Counted from the first letter of the stretch, positions 16,225-23,614 are shown. The stretch: DNA of 27,197 nucleotides from Bacteroidota bacterium (GCA_023430725.1 JAEYZD010000071.1:1-27197), one strand, 5' to 3'. A program made the numbers and translations. The notes: generated by a model from the letters alone, not told the origin.

Positions 16225-17486
16225 TATTCTCCCCTGATTGCGGTTATGCCGGGCAGTTTCTTACCTTCCATGTATTCAAGCATGGCGCCGCCGCCGGTGG
16301 AGACATAACTGACCTTATCTGCCAGTCCGTTTTTATTGATTGCTGCAACCGAGTCGCCTCCGCCAATGAGTGAAAACGCACCCTTTTCTGTGGCTTTTGC
16401 AACAGCCTTTGCTATCGCTGTGGTTCCGGCAGCAAATTTCTCCATCTCAAACACACCCATCGGGCCGTTCCAGAGAATGGTTCTTGAATTCATAATCACC
16501 TTTTCAAACAGTTCAATGCTCTTCGGGCCGATGTCCAATCCCATCCAGCCGTCCTTAACATCGTCGATGGCTGATGTGTATGTGTTTGCCTCGGCGTCGA
16601 ACTTATCAGCGTTAACCCCGTCAACCGGGAAAATCAGGTTAACTCCTTTCGCCTTTGCCTTTTCGATCACAGCCTTTGCCACATCAAGCTTGTCAGCTTC
16701 GCAGAGCGAATTACCTATGCTGCCACCCATCGCCTTGATGAAGGTATATGTCATCCCGCCGCCGATTATCAGGTTGTCAACCCTGTCAAGCAGGTTATCA
16801 ATTATAAGTATCTTGTCTGACACCTTGGCGCCGCCCATAACCGCTGTAAAAGGTTTCTCTGAACTCCTGAGGACCTTGTCCATGGCAGCCAGCTCGCTGT
16901 TGATCAGGAATCCGAACATTCTCTTCTCCTCCGGAAAGTTATCGGCTATCACTGCAGTGGTTGCATGAGCCCTGTGAGCAGTGCCGAATGCGTCGTTGAC
17001 ATAGATGTCAGCGTATGTCGAAAGCTTCCTGGCCATCTCCTTCTGCTTCACCTTAAGGGCAGCCTTCGCGGCCTTCTTCTCCTCATCAGTGGCAGTCTCG
17101 GGAAGAACGGGCTTACCCTCCTCCTCGGGATAGAACCTGACATTCTCAAGCATCATGACCTCACCCGGCTTCAGGGCTGCGGCCATCGCCGCTGCCTCAT
17201 CACCAAGTGCATCAGGAGCGAAGGCAACCTTCATCCCTAGAAGCTTCTCCAGCACAGGCAGAACGGGAAGGAGTGAATACTTCTCCATAACTCCCTCAGG
17301 CCGGCCCAGGTGAGACATGAGTATTACCGAGCCTCCGTCAGCCGCTATTTTCCTTATTGTCTTCAGCGCTCCGCGGATACGTGTATCATCTGTCACCTCG
17401 CGTGTCTTCTTGTCAAGAGGCACGTTGAAATCGACCCTTACAATGGCTTTGAGACCTTTAAAATTAAAGCTGTCAATCATTTTCAT
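16224..17486 (-). CDS. pgk: Phosphoglycerate kinase
   Basis: Glycolytic enzyme transferring phosphate between 1,3-bisphosphoglycerate and ADP. It has 420 residues, slightly longer than the usual ~395 because of a Lys/Glu/Ala-rich insert just after the MLENVRFYPEE motif. Signature stretches are VRVDFNVPLD near the N-terminus, SHLGRPEG, NDAFGTAHRAHAT, GGAKVSDKI and the C-terminal GGGDSVAAI nucleotide-binding loop. It is the first gene of a minus-strand operon with a lipoprotein and a LuxE-like gene, and a TAnnTTTG box lies 36 nt upstream of its ATG. Confidence 0.98.
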   Translation of the reverse strand: MKMIDSFNFKGLKAIVRVDFNVPLDKKTREVTDDTRIRGALKTIRKIAADGGSVILMSHLGRPEGVMEKYSLLPVLPVLEKLLGMKVAFAPDALGDEAAAMAAALKPGEVMMLENVRFYPEEEGKPVLPETATDEEKKAAKAALKVKQKEMARKLSTYADIYVNDAFGTAHRAHATTAVIADNFPEEKRMFGFLINSELAAMDKVLRSSEKPFTAVMGGAKVSDKILIIDNLLDRVDNLIIGGGMTYTFIKAMGGSIGNSLCEADKLDVAKAVIEKAKAKGVNLIFPVDGVNADKFDAEANTYTSAIDDVKDGWMGLDIGPKSIELFEKVIMNSRTILWNGPMGVFEMEKFAAGTTAIAKAVAKATEKGAFSLIGGGDSVAAINKNGLADKVSYVSTGGGAMLEYMEGKKLPGITAIRGE

Positions 17487-17522
17487 AGTCCGTATTGTTT
17501 AATTCTTGCTTATTCAGGAGTA

Positions 17523-17530
17523 CAAAGTTA
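17523..17530 (-). promoter_or_regulatory. Perfect -7 box (TAnnTTTG) upstream of pgk
   Basis: The complement reads TAACTTTG, eight of eight to the Bacteroidota -7 consensus. It lies 36 nt before the pgk ATG in the 118-bp divergent gap to tpx. I see no convincing -33 TTTG at 19-21 nt upstream. Confidence 0.5.
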
Positions 17531-17604
17531 ACCAAATTGGAAAACCTTATCTGCCTCCGTTTGTTCATTAATCAAAATGAATGGATTAATTTTAAAATAA
17601 AAAT

Positions 17605-18102
17605 ATGGCAAAAATTACACTCAGGGGTAACCCGGTCAACACTTCAGGTTCACTCCCTGAAAAGGGCAGCAAGGCTCCCGCATTCAGCCTCGTAAAATCA
17701 GATCTCAGCACCCTCACACTTGATGAGCTGGCCGGCAAGAAGGTGATTCTCAACATTTCACCCAGCCTTGACACTGGCATATGCGCCACAGCCGTGCGCA
17801 AATTCAATGTACTCGCTGCCGGCAGGGAAAATACGGTCGTTCTGGCCATCACAAAGGATTTACCTTTTGCCCATGGACGGTTCTGCTCCACAGAGGGGAT
17901 CAGCAACGTGGTTACCCTGTCAGGATTTCGTGACATCGCGTTCGGGAAGGCATACGGAGTTGATATCCTTGACGGCCCGATGGCCGGTCTCTATGCACGC
18001 AGCATTGTTGTAATCGACGAAGAGGGCAAGGTGGTCTACACCGAGCTTGTCCCTGAGATAGTCCGGGAACCTGACTACGACAAAGCCCTGGCAGCACTCT
18101 GA
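17605..18102 (+). CDS. tpx: Thiol peroxidase (Tpx, atypical 2-Cys peroxiredoxin)
   Basis: Peroxiredoxin of 165 residues that reduces hydrogen and alkyl peroxides using thioredoxin. The peroxidatic cysteine C60 is in SPSLDTGICATAVRKFN, the Tpx signature, and the resolving cysteine C94 is in GRFCSTEGI. The length and the N-terminal GNPVNTSGSLPEKGSKAP match the family. It is a single-gene unit, divergent from pgk, with a TTTG (17560-17563) and TAATTTTA (17587-17594) upstream at rather wide spacing. A hairpin and T-run follow before holB. Confidence 0.96.
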   Translation: MAKITLRGNPVNTSGSLPEKGSKAPAFSLVKSDLSTLTLDELAGKKVILNISPSLDTGICATAVRKFNVLAAGRENTVVLAITKDLPFAHGRFCSTEGISNVVTLSGFRDIAFGKAYGVDILDGPMAGLYARSIVVIDEEGKVVYTELVPEIVREPDYDKALAAL

Positions 18103-18164
18103 GGATTGCACAGTCAAAGGCCTGAGAGTCCGTATCCGTGCCTGCCGGCTGTCTGAATAAGAGC

Positions 18165-18207
18165 CCGGGCAGCATTCCTGCCGGTAACTCAGATCTTCTA
18201 TTTTTTA
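18165..18207 (+). terminator. Possible terminator after tpx
   Basis: CCGG(G)CAG pairs with CTGCCGG (18165-18172 and 18178-18184): seven pairs with one bulged G. A T-run (18201-18206) comes only 16 nt after the stem, and it also belongs to the next promoter, so the call is tentative. Confidence 0.35.
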
Positions 18208-18208
18208 C

Positions 18209-18216
18209 TACATTTG
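18209..18216 (+). promoter_or_regulatory. Perfect -7 box upstream of holB
   Basis: TACATTTG matches TAnnTTTG completely. The surrounding 15-mer TTTTTACTACATTTG (18202-18216) recurs exactly before porW at 23600-23614. The expected transcript would begin with a small hairpin CTTCG-TCAGG-CGAAG (18219-18233) just ahead of the ATG at 18240. Confidence 0.5.
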
Positions 18217-18239
18217 CTCTTCGTCAGGCGAAGGGTAAG

Positions 18240-19367
18240 ATGAATTTTTCACAGATACCGGGTCAGAAGGCAGTGATTGACAGGCTGCGGAACTCCGTAG
18301 CGGAGAACCGTGTCAGTCATGCACTCCTCTTCTATGGCCCTGAGGGAAGCGGGAAATTTGCAATCGCCCTGGCGTTTGCCCGGTACATCAGCTGTGAGAA
18401 TCGCTCTGCGGAAGATGCCTGCGGCAAATGTCCGTCATGTTCCAAGTACGACAAACTGATTCACCCTGACCTCCACTTCGTCTTCCCGGTGATCAAAAAA
18501 AAGTCGAACACCGAGCCGGTGAGTGACCATTTCATATCACAGTGGAGGCAGATGGTGCTCCGGTCCCCCTGGTTTTCTCTCACTACATGGACCGAAGCAA
18601 TGGAGGTGGCCAATGAACAGGCCCTGATACCCGTCGCCGAGTCAGCGGAGATCATCCGCAAGCTAAGCCTGAAGTCATTTGAATCCGACTTCAAGATAAT
18701 GATCATCTGGCTGCCTGAGAAGATGAATGCCGAGACGGCAAACAAGATCCTGAAGATAATCGAGGAGCCTCCCGCCCGGACTCTCTTTATCCTGGTCTCC
18801 GAAGAGGATGACAAATTGCTTCCGACAATCACCTCGCGCTGTCAGCATATAAGGATCCCATCCATCCCGTCAGAGGATCTGAGTGCACATCTGGTAACAG
18901 CCATGGGTTTTGACCCTGCCAAGGCACCGGAAATTGCAGCAATCGCCAACGGCAACCTGGTAAGGGCGATGGAACTTATACGGGAGGATGACAACAGTAC
19001 CGTATATCTGGACCGTTTCACCAGGCTCATGCGGACTGCCTGGACGCGAGACATCCATGCCCTTGTGACATGGTCGGAAGAAACCGCTGCCCTCGGCCGG
19101 GAAAGACAGAAGAGCTTCCTCTCCTACTCCCTAAGGATGATAAGGGAAAATTTCATTCTCAATTTCAACGGAAGGGAGAATAAACTTGTATACCTTACCC
19201 GGGCCGAAGACGAATTCTCGGATAAGTTCCACCCCTTCATCAATGAGAAGAACATCAGCGCCCTGAACCGTGAGTTCAACCTGGCATATGCACACGTTGA
19301 GAGCAACGGAAACACAAAGATGATTTTCCTCGACCTGGCTCTGAAGACAATGAGACTTATCAGGTAA
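18240..19367 (+). CDS. holB: DNA polymerase III delta' subunit
   Basis: Clamp-loader subunit of 375 residues. The ATG at 18240 is preferred to an in-frame upstream start at 18138 because MNFSQIPGQKAVIDRLRN is the conserved family N-terminus and the promoter lies between the two. The P-loop reads GPEGSGKF (33-40), with Phe where Walker A has Thr/Ser, in keeping with delta' not hydrolysing ATP. The zinc module is C52, C61, C64 and C67 (CGKCPSC). EEPPARTLFILVSE and the ITSRCQ (SRC) motif follow. The gene precedes ricT and gldH, an arrangement common in Bacteroidota. Confidence 0.95.
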   Translation: MNFSQIPGQKAVIDRLRNSVAENRVSHALLFYGPEGSGKFAIALAFARYISCENRSAEDACGKCPSCSKYDKLIHPDLHFVFPVIKKKSNTEPVSDHFISQWRQMVLRSPWFSLTTWTEAMEVANEQALIPVAESAEIIRKLSLKSFESDFKIMIIWLPEKMNAETANKILKIIEEPPARTLFILVSEEDDKLLPTITSRCQHIRIPSIPSEDLSAHLVTAMGFDPAKAPEIAAIANGNLVRAMELIREDDNSTVYLDRFTRLMRTAWTRDIHALVTWSEETAALGRERQKSFLSYSLRMIRENFILNFNGRENKLVYLTRAEDEFSDKFHPFINEKNISALNREFNLAYAHVESNGNTKMIFLDLALKTMRLIR

Positions 19368-19383
19368 GTGATGTGAATCACTT
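19366..19383. promoter_or_regulatory. Perfect 7-bp inverted repeat at the holB stop / ricT promoter
   Basis: AAGTGAT and ATCACTT flank a 4-nt GTGA centre. It overlaps the holB stop codon and the -33 element of the ricT promoter. No T-run follows, so an operator for a dimeric regulator is at least as likely as a terminator. Confidence 0.45.
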
Positions 19384-19411
19384 GAAAATAGCTCATTTAT
19401 TCCTAATTTTG
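19381..19411 (+). promoter_or_regulatory. Promoter of the ricT-gldH-trmB operon
   Basis: CTTG (-33, 19381-19384), a 19-nt spacer and TAATTTTG (-7, 19404-19411, eight of eight to TAnnTTTG) give one of the best Bacteroidota-type promoters in the window. The leader is about 53 nt and contains AAGGAG before the ATG at 19472. Confidence 0.6.
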
Positions 19412-19471
19412 CATTCACCTTCCGGCAACATGGAAATAAATCCGGATTGCCTGAACTTTTAAGGAGACATC

Positions 19472-20614
19472 ATGACGAATGAGGATATACAGGTCCAGCC
19501 CGGTGAGGAACCGGTAAGGCCTGAGATTAAATACAACACCGGGGAACACAAGCTGAACGAATACAACTGGCTTGCCGATCTCCCCTTTGATGCACGCTGC
19601 AACGAGATCATCGAGGTTCGCTTCAAGAACACCCGAAAGGGATTCTACCGCAATGTAAACGGGTTGAGGCTCGAGGTCGACGACATTGTGGCAGTGGAGG
19701 CTTCACCGGGACATGATATCGGGTATGTATCAATGACAGGATATCTCGTCCGCGAGCAGCTCAAGAAAATGAAGGTCAAACCCGTCCTGGACGAGATGAA
19801 GAAGGTCTACCGCAAGGCAAGGCCCGTTGACCTGCAAAAATGGGAGGAGGCGAAGAAGTTAGAGGTAACCACAATGCTCAGGTCCCGCAAGATTGCCGAG
19901 AACCTGGGACTGGCTATGAAGATCGGCGATGTGGAGTACCAGGGTGACAAGACAAAAGCCATCTTTTACTACCTGGCCGAGGAGAGAGTCGATTTCCGGC
20001 AGCTCATTAAGGTTCTGGCCGAAGAGTTCCGCATCAGGATTGAGATGAGACAGATAGGGGCCCGCCAGGAAGCCGGCCGCATCGGCGGAATAGGTACCTG
20101 CGGCAGGGAGCTGTGCTGCTCGACGCATGTCACCAACTTTGTCTCGGTTACTACATCACATGCCCGTTACCAGGACCTATCCCTCAACCCGCAGAAACTC
20201 GCCGGGCAGTGCGGTAAACTGAAATGCTGCCTGAACTATGAGCTCGACTGCTACATAGATGCCCAGAAGGAATTTCCCTCCAGGGAAGTCAATCTCGAGC
20301 TGGCCGGAGGCACCGCCTACTTCATGAAGATGGAGGTGCACACAGGTGTATACTGGTATTCAACTGACCAGAGGATAGCGGCGAATATGACTGCGGTTCC
20401 GGTGGCACGCGTTCGCGAAATCATTCAGCTCAACCGCCGGGGCGTCAAACCCGAAGGGCTGCTGGCAGGCCCGGCAAACAACAGGATGGAGAGAGGCAAT
20501 GACCTGCTGCTGCAGAACAGCGGACTCGACAGGTTCGAATCCAAAAGCCGGCCACGTGACGGAAAGGGGAGAAACAAACCATATCACAGGAGAAATGACA
20601 GGAAGCAGAAGTAG
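19472..20614 (+). CDS. ricT: RicT/YaaT-like PSP1-domain protein
   Basis: Protein of 380 residues with a PSP1 domain (about 100-290). The cysteine clusters GTCGRELCCST and GQCGKLKCCLNYE are the RicT/YaaT signature; in Bacillus subtilis the RicA/F/T complex carries Fe-S clusters and acts with RNase Y in RNA maturation. The first 40 residues are acidic and variable, and the last 40 are basic (RPRDGKGRNKPYHRRNDRKQK-like), possibly RNA-binding. An unusually clear AAGGAGAC ribosome-binding site precedes the ATG. The 3' end overlaps gldH by 20 nt. The RNA role is known for the family and is inferred here. Confidence 0.88.
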   Translation: MTNEDIQVQPGEEPVRPEIKYNTGEHKLNEYNWLADLPFDARCNEIIEVRFKNTRKGFYRNVNGLRLEVDDIVAVEASPGHDIGYVSMTGYLVREQLKKMKVKPVLDEMKKVYRKARPVDLQKWEEAKKLEVTTMLRSRKIAENLGLAMKIGDVEYQGDKTKAIFYYLAEERVDFRQLIKVLAEEFRIRIEMRQIGARQEAGRIGGIGTCGRELCCSTHVTNFVSVTTSHARYQDLSLNPQKLAGQCGKLKCCLNYELDCYIDAQKEFPSREVNLELAGGTAYFMKMEVHTGVYWYSTDQRIAANMTAVPVARVREIIQLNRRGVKPEGLLAGPANNRMERGNDLLLQNSGLDRFESKSRPRDGKGRNKPYHRRNDRKQK

Positions 20615-21083
20615 GATCATTGTTGCCGTTGTGCTGCTGGCAGTAGCTGCAACAGCTTGCAATCGCGGCATACATTATTCTGAAAACCAGCGGATTGAAG
20701 AAGGCAAATGGAACATATTTGATCCTGCAAAATATGCCTGCACGGTTGACGACACGGTTATGACATATGACATCGGGCTGTCTCTCCGCACCACCACTGA
20801 TTACCCTTACCGCAACATATACCTCTTCATGGTAACAACCTTTCCCTCCGGGACAACGGTGACTGACACCCTTCACGCTATGGTGACAGATGAAAAGGGG
20901 CACTGGCTTGGAAAGGGAACCGGAAATATCCGGGAACTGACCGTTCCCTTCAAGTCAAATGTCTGGTTCCCGGAAGCAGGCGAGTATCACTTCAGGGTGA
21001 TGCATGGAATGAGAGACACCGTTCTGACCGGTGTCCGGGACATAGGGATGAAGATCTCCCGCAGGGCGGGGAGCGCAAAATAG
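20595..21083 (+). CDS. gldH: Gliding-motility lipoprotein GldH
   Basis: Lipoprotein of 162 residues. The ATG at 20595 is chosen because it directly precedes a signal sequence (RIIVAVVLLAVAATAC, lipid-anchored C22) and has AGGAGA seven bases upstream; longer in-frame starts lie inside ricT. The mature part carries the GldH pattern: TDYPYRNIYLF, then DTLHAMVTDEKGHWLGKGTG and AGEYHFRVMHGMRD...LTGVRDIGMKI. GldH is required for gliding and type IX secretion-related functions in Flavobacterium; its biochemical role is unclear. It overlaps ricT and is 7 nt from trmB. Its presence does not by itself prove motility. Confidence 0.88.
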   Translation: MTGSRSRIIVAVVLLAVAATACNRGIHYSENQRIEEGKWNIFDPAKYACTVDDTVMTYDIGLSLRTTTDYPYRNIYLFMVTTFPSGTTVTDTLHAMVTDEKGHWLGKGTGNIRELTVPFKSNVWFPEAGEYHFRVMHGMRDTVLTGVRDIGMKISRRAGSAK

Positions 21084-21090
21084 CCGCGAT

Positions 21091-21789
21091 TTGGGTAAGA
21101 ACAAACTGGCACGGTGGACTGAGCTGAGAAGCTTCGATCATGTGATCGAGCCGCCTTTCGATGATGTAATCAGACGTGACCATGAACTTAAGGGCAAATG
21201 GAACAGCAACTGGTTCGGTAACAGCAATCCCATAATACTGGAGCTGGGCTGCGGCAGGGGTGAATACACCGTGGGACTCGCCAGCCATTATCCCGGGAAA
21301 AACATAATCGGCATAGACATAAAGGGGGCACGCATGTGGCGTGGGGCCAAGGATTCGCACATCCTGGGACTTTCCAATGCCGCCTTTCTTCGCACCCGTA
21401 TCGAGGTTACCGCCTCATTCTTCGCTCCCGGCGAGGTGGATGAGATATGGCTTACATTCCCCGATCCCCAGATGAAGAGAATCAGGGAAAAGAAACGTCT
21501 CTCCGGCCCGCAGTTTCTCAACCTCTACAGGCAATACCTGAAGGACGGGGGAATTGTACATCTCAAGACCGACTGCCGCGAGCTGCATGATTATACCGTG
21601 GAGCTGACACGGGTCAACGGGCTTGAGGTTATCACAAGGGTCACTGACCTGTACACAGACCTGCCAGGTGATCCATTGCTCTCAATAAGAACACATTACG
21701 AGGAGCTCTTTCTCAAGCAGGGGGTTCCTATTACATACCTTTCATTCAGACTGCCAGTTGAAAAGGAGATCATCAGTCCCGGAGCGTGA
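21091..21789 (+). CDS. trmB: tRNA (guanine-46-N7)-methyltransferase
   Basis: SAM-dependent enzyme of 232 residues that makes m7G46 in tRNA variable loops. The SAM loop is IILELGCGRGEYT (48-60) and GIDIKG (74-79) follows. The family tRNA-binding segment reads TFPDPQMKRIREKKRL (122-137), and VHLKTDC (156-162) is conserved. A TTG start is used: it gives MGKNKLARW, the normal Bacteroidota N-terminus, and no ATG or GTG is available nearby. The gene ends 32 nt inside the following alkyltransferase-like gene. Confidence 0.93.
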   Translation: MGKNKLARWTELRSFDHVIEPPFDDVIRRDHELKGKWNSNWFGNSNPIILELGCGRGEYTVGLASHYPGKNIIGIDIKGARMWRGAKDSHILGLSNAAFLRTRIEVTASFFAPGEVDEIWLTFPDPQMKRIREKKRLSGPQFLNLYRQYLKDGGIVHLKTDCRELHDYTVELTRVNGLEVITRVTDLYTDLPGDPLLSIRTHYEELFLKQGVPITYLSFRLPVEKEIISPGA

Positions 21790-22114
21790 CAATGACGGTT
21801 TCTTCAGCCGTGTTTACGAGGTCACGAAGCAGATACCATACGGCAGGATAACCTCGTACGGAGCAATTGCCAGGTATCTTGGTTCCGGAGGCTCGGCCAG
21901 GATGGTAGGCTGGGCGCTTAACTCCTCACATCACGCCGGTGAGTTCATCCCTGCGCACCGGGTGGTCAACCGCAACGGTATGCTCACCGGTAAGCATCAT
22001 TTCGGCACCTCGTCAACAATGCAGCAGTTGCTGGAGAACGAGGGCTTCACGGTTGAAGATGACCTTGTCCTGGAGTTCCGCCAGCGGTTCTGGGATCCGT
22101 CAACTGAACTATAG
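21758..22114 (+). CDS. Alkyltransferase-like (ATL) MGMT-family protein lacking the acceptor cysteine
   Basis: DNA-binding domain of O6-alkylguanine-DNA alkyltransferase, 118 residues: FFSRVYEVTKQIPYGRITSYGAIAR (15-39), then VGWALNSS and PAHRVVNRNG (65-74). In active enzymes the motif is PCHR; here Ala (A66) replaces the methyl-accepting cysteine, so it should bind alkylated DNA without repairing it and perhaps hand lesions to nucleotide-excision repair, as known ATL proteins do. The only in-frame start is TTG at 21758, inside trmB. AAGGAG follows this codon rather than preceding it, so initiation is probably coupled to trmB translation. Confidence 0.85.
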   Translation: MKRRSSVPERDNDGFFSRVYEVTKQIPYGRITSYGAIARYLGSGGSARMVGWALNSSHHAGEFIPAHRVVNRNGMLTGKHHFGTSSTMQQLLENEGFTVEDDLVLEFRQRFWDPSTEL

Positions 22115-22161
22115 GGGCAGGGTTGTGTTATAAACAGGGAAAAGGCAGTTGGCAGCTTGAG

Positions 22162-22207
22162 CCTCCGACATAGGAGGAGGGTCAATCCCGCACACGGAGT
22201 ATCGGGA
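22162..22207 (+). other. Two further inverted repeats preceding the hairpin pair
   Basis: CCTCC-GACATA-GGAGG (22162-22177) is followed by TCCCG...CGGGA (22186-22190 with 22203-22207, 12-nt loop). They do not share the GAATTGTA tail and differ from the GTA-loop family. With the two hairpins downstream, four potential stems fill the 191-bp gap before mrp. No T-run follows, so a simple terminator is unlikely. Confidence 0.5.
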
Positions 22208-22222
22208 AGGCAATAGTGAAAA

Positions 22223-22298
22223 ATCCCCGTAGGGGATAAAGAATTGTAAAACAAAACGTTAATATATAAAAAATGCTCGTAGAGCATAAAGAATTGTA
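22223..22298 (+). repeat. Second locus of the GTA-loop hairpin pair, ending 7 nt before the mrp ATG
   Basis: The hairpins are ATCCCC-GTA-GGGGAT (22223-22237) with tail AAAGAATTGTA (22238-22248), and ATGCTC-GTA-GAGCAT (22273-22287) with the same tail (22288-22298). The loops are 50 nt apart, against 49 nt in the 6.8-kb copies. The intervening 24 nt is unrelated to the spacer there, so only hairpin plus tail are conserved. Confidence 0.85.
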
Positions 22299-22305
22299 GA
22301 TCAAA

Positions 22306-23406
22306 ATGTACACAAAAGAAAACATTCTCAACGCCCTCCGGATGGTCTCCCATCCTGAAAAAGGGAGTGACATCGTCACACTGGGCATGGTTGGAGAGAT
22401 CAGCATGACCGCTGAGGGAATTAACCTGGTGCTTGTGCCTGAAAAATCAAACGACCCTTTCCTCTCCTCTATCAAGAGCAGCTGCGTCAGGGCTGTAAAG
22501 GAGCATCTCGGTCCCGATGCAGTCATCGCCTCAATCGAGGTCAAACCCAGAATAGTAGTGGAAAAGATGGCAGCACCGAAGCGGGATGTGCTTCCCGGCG
22601 TTAAGAACATCGTCGCCGTCTCCTCGGGAAAGGGCGGGGTGGGAAAATCCACTATAGCAGTCAACCTTGCGGTGGCGCTGGCCCGGAAGGGATATGTCAC
22701 CGGCCTGCTTGACGCTGACATTTTCGGACCGTCTGTTCCCAGGATGTTCAATGCCCTTAATTATCAGCCTGATGTACGCAGCGAGAAAGGGACTGACATG
22801 ATCATCCCAATGACAAAGTACGGTGTAAAGATCCTCTCCATCGGATTCTTCGTAAAGGGATCCGAGGCAGTCATATGGCGCGGTCCGATGGCCAGCAGCT
22901 TCCTGAAGCAGCTGATCACGCAGGGCGAATGGGGCGAGCTCGATTATCTCATCTTTGACCTTCCTCCCGGGACAAGCGACATACACCTCACCCTTGTACA
23001 GGAGGTACCTGTCACAGGTGCCATCGTGGTGACCACCCCCCAGGAGGTGGCACTTGCCGATGCCCGCAAGGGGATAGCAATGTTCCGCAGTGAGTCGATC
23101 AACGTTCCCGTTCTTGGCCTGGTTGAAAACATGTCATGGTTCGAGGCTCCCGAGCTGCCGGGCAGGAGATACTACCTCTTCGGCAAGGAGGGCGGCAGCA
23201 GGCTTGCCGCCGAGAGCGGCACTGAGCTGCTGGGACAGATACCCATAGTTGAAAAGATATGTGACGGAGGCGACTCCGGTTCACCGGTGGCACTGGGAGA
23301 CACCCCCATCGGGGCGGCGTTCGCAGACCTGGCGGAGACGGTTGTGAAACAGGTTGAAAAACGCAATGCAGAAGCCGCCCCGACGAAGAGAGTTGAGGTG
23401 AAGTGA
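22306..23406 (+). CDS. apbC: Mrp/ApbC/NBP35-family P-loop ATPase, Fe-S cluster carrier
   Basis: Protein of 366 residues. Residues 1-85 form a MIP18/DUF59-type domain. The P-loop is VSSGKGGVGKST (105-116) with the deviant Walker A of the MinD/Mrp class. LLDADIFGPSVPRM, YLIFDLPPGTSD and TTPQEVALADARKG are family signatures. These proteins carry and transfer Fe-S clusters to apo-enzymes. The CxxC pair usually found after the ENMS(W/Y)F motif is absent here (ENMSWFEAPELPGRRYY), which I believe is common in Bacteroidota homologues. The start lies directly behind the second hairpin repeat locus. The gap to porW holds 38-bp tandem repeats. Confidence 0.93.
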   Translation: MYTKENILNALRMVSHPEKGSDIVTLGMVGEISMTAEGINLVLVPEKSNDPFLSSIKSSCVRAVKEHLGPDAVIASIEVKPRIVVEKMAAPKRDVLPGVKNIVAVSSGKGGVGKSTIAVNLAVALARKGYVTGLLDADIFGPSVPRMFNALNYQPDVRSEKGTDMIIPMTKYGVKILSIGFFVKGSEAVIWRGPMASSFLKQLITQGEWGELDYLIFDLPPGTSDIHLTLVQEVPVTGAIVVTTPQEVALADARKGIAMFRSESINVPVLGLVENMSWFEAPELPGRRYYLFGKEGGSRLAAESGTELLGQIPIVEKICDGGDSGSPVALGDTPIGAAFADLAETVVKQVEKRNAEAAPTKRVEVK

Positions 23407-23450
23407 GCCTGCTGCCGCCCGGACAGTTCAGACCGGCTGGTTCAGACCGG

Positions 23451-23564
23451 GCAGAAAGAGTATCCCTGTTCCTGATTCCGGAGGCCGGGCTGAATGAGTA
23501 TCCCTGTCCCTGATTCCGGAGACCGTGCAGAATGAGGATTCCCGGCCCTGATCACAGTGACCGG
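23451..23564 (+). repeat. Three tandem 38-bp repeats between mrp and porW
   Basis: The units are 23451-23488, 23489-23526 and 23527-23564. Units 1 and 2 differ at 5 of 38 positions, and units 2 and 3 at about 10 of 38. The common core is GAGTATCCCTG followed by CCTGATTCCGGAG. A shorter duplication, GTTCAGACCGG twice at 16-bp period, precedes it (about 23425-23451). No open frame is supported. Confidence 0.85.
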
Positions 23565-23606
23565 GCACCATGGGCGGCAGACCCCCTATTTCTTGCCTCT
23601 TTTTAC

Positions 23607-23614
23607 TACATTTG
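23607..23614 (+). promoter_or_regulatory. Perfect -7 box upstream of porW-porX
   Basis: TACATTTG (eight of eight) sits within the 15-mer TTTTTACTACATTTG (23600-23614), identical to that before holB. It lies 45 nt ahead of the porW start. A good -33 TTTG is not seen. Confidence 0.5.

Noticed and set aside
18138..18239. Longer N-terminus for holB from an upstream start.
   Set aside because: The conserved delta' N-terminus begins at 18240 and a perfect -7 box lies within the extension.
21549..21557. GGAATTGTA inside trmB as another hairpin tail.
   Set aside because: No stem or GTA loop precedes it, and it is explained by the conserved coding sequence.
22223..22298. Hairpin pair as a CRISPR array or attenuator terminator.
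   Set aside because: Stem sequences are not constant repeats, there are only two units with no spacer regularity of CRISPR type, no cas genes, and no T-run after the stems.
22182..22751. 189-codon minus-strand open frame over the mrp start.
   Set aside because: It is antisense to a well-supported mrp gene, and its C-terminal part is again repeat-derived.
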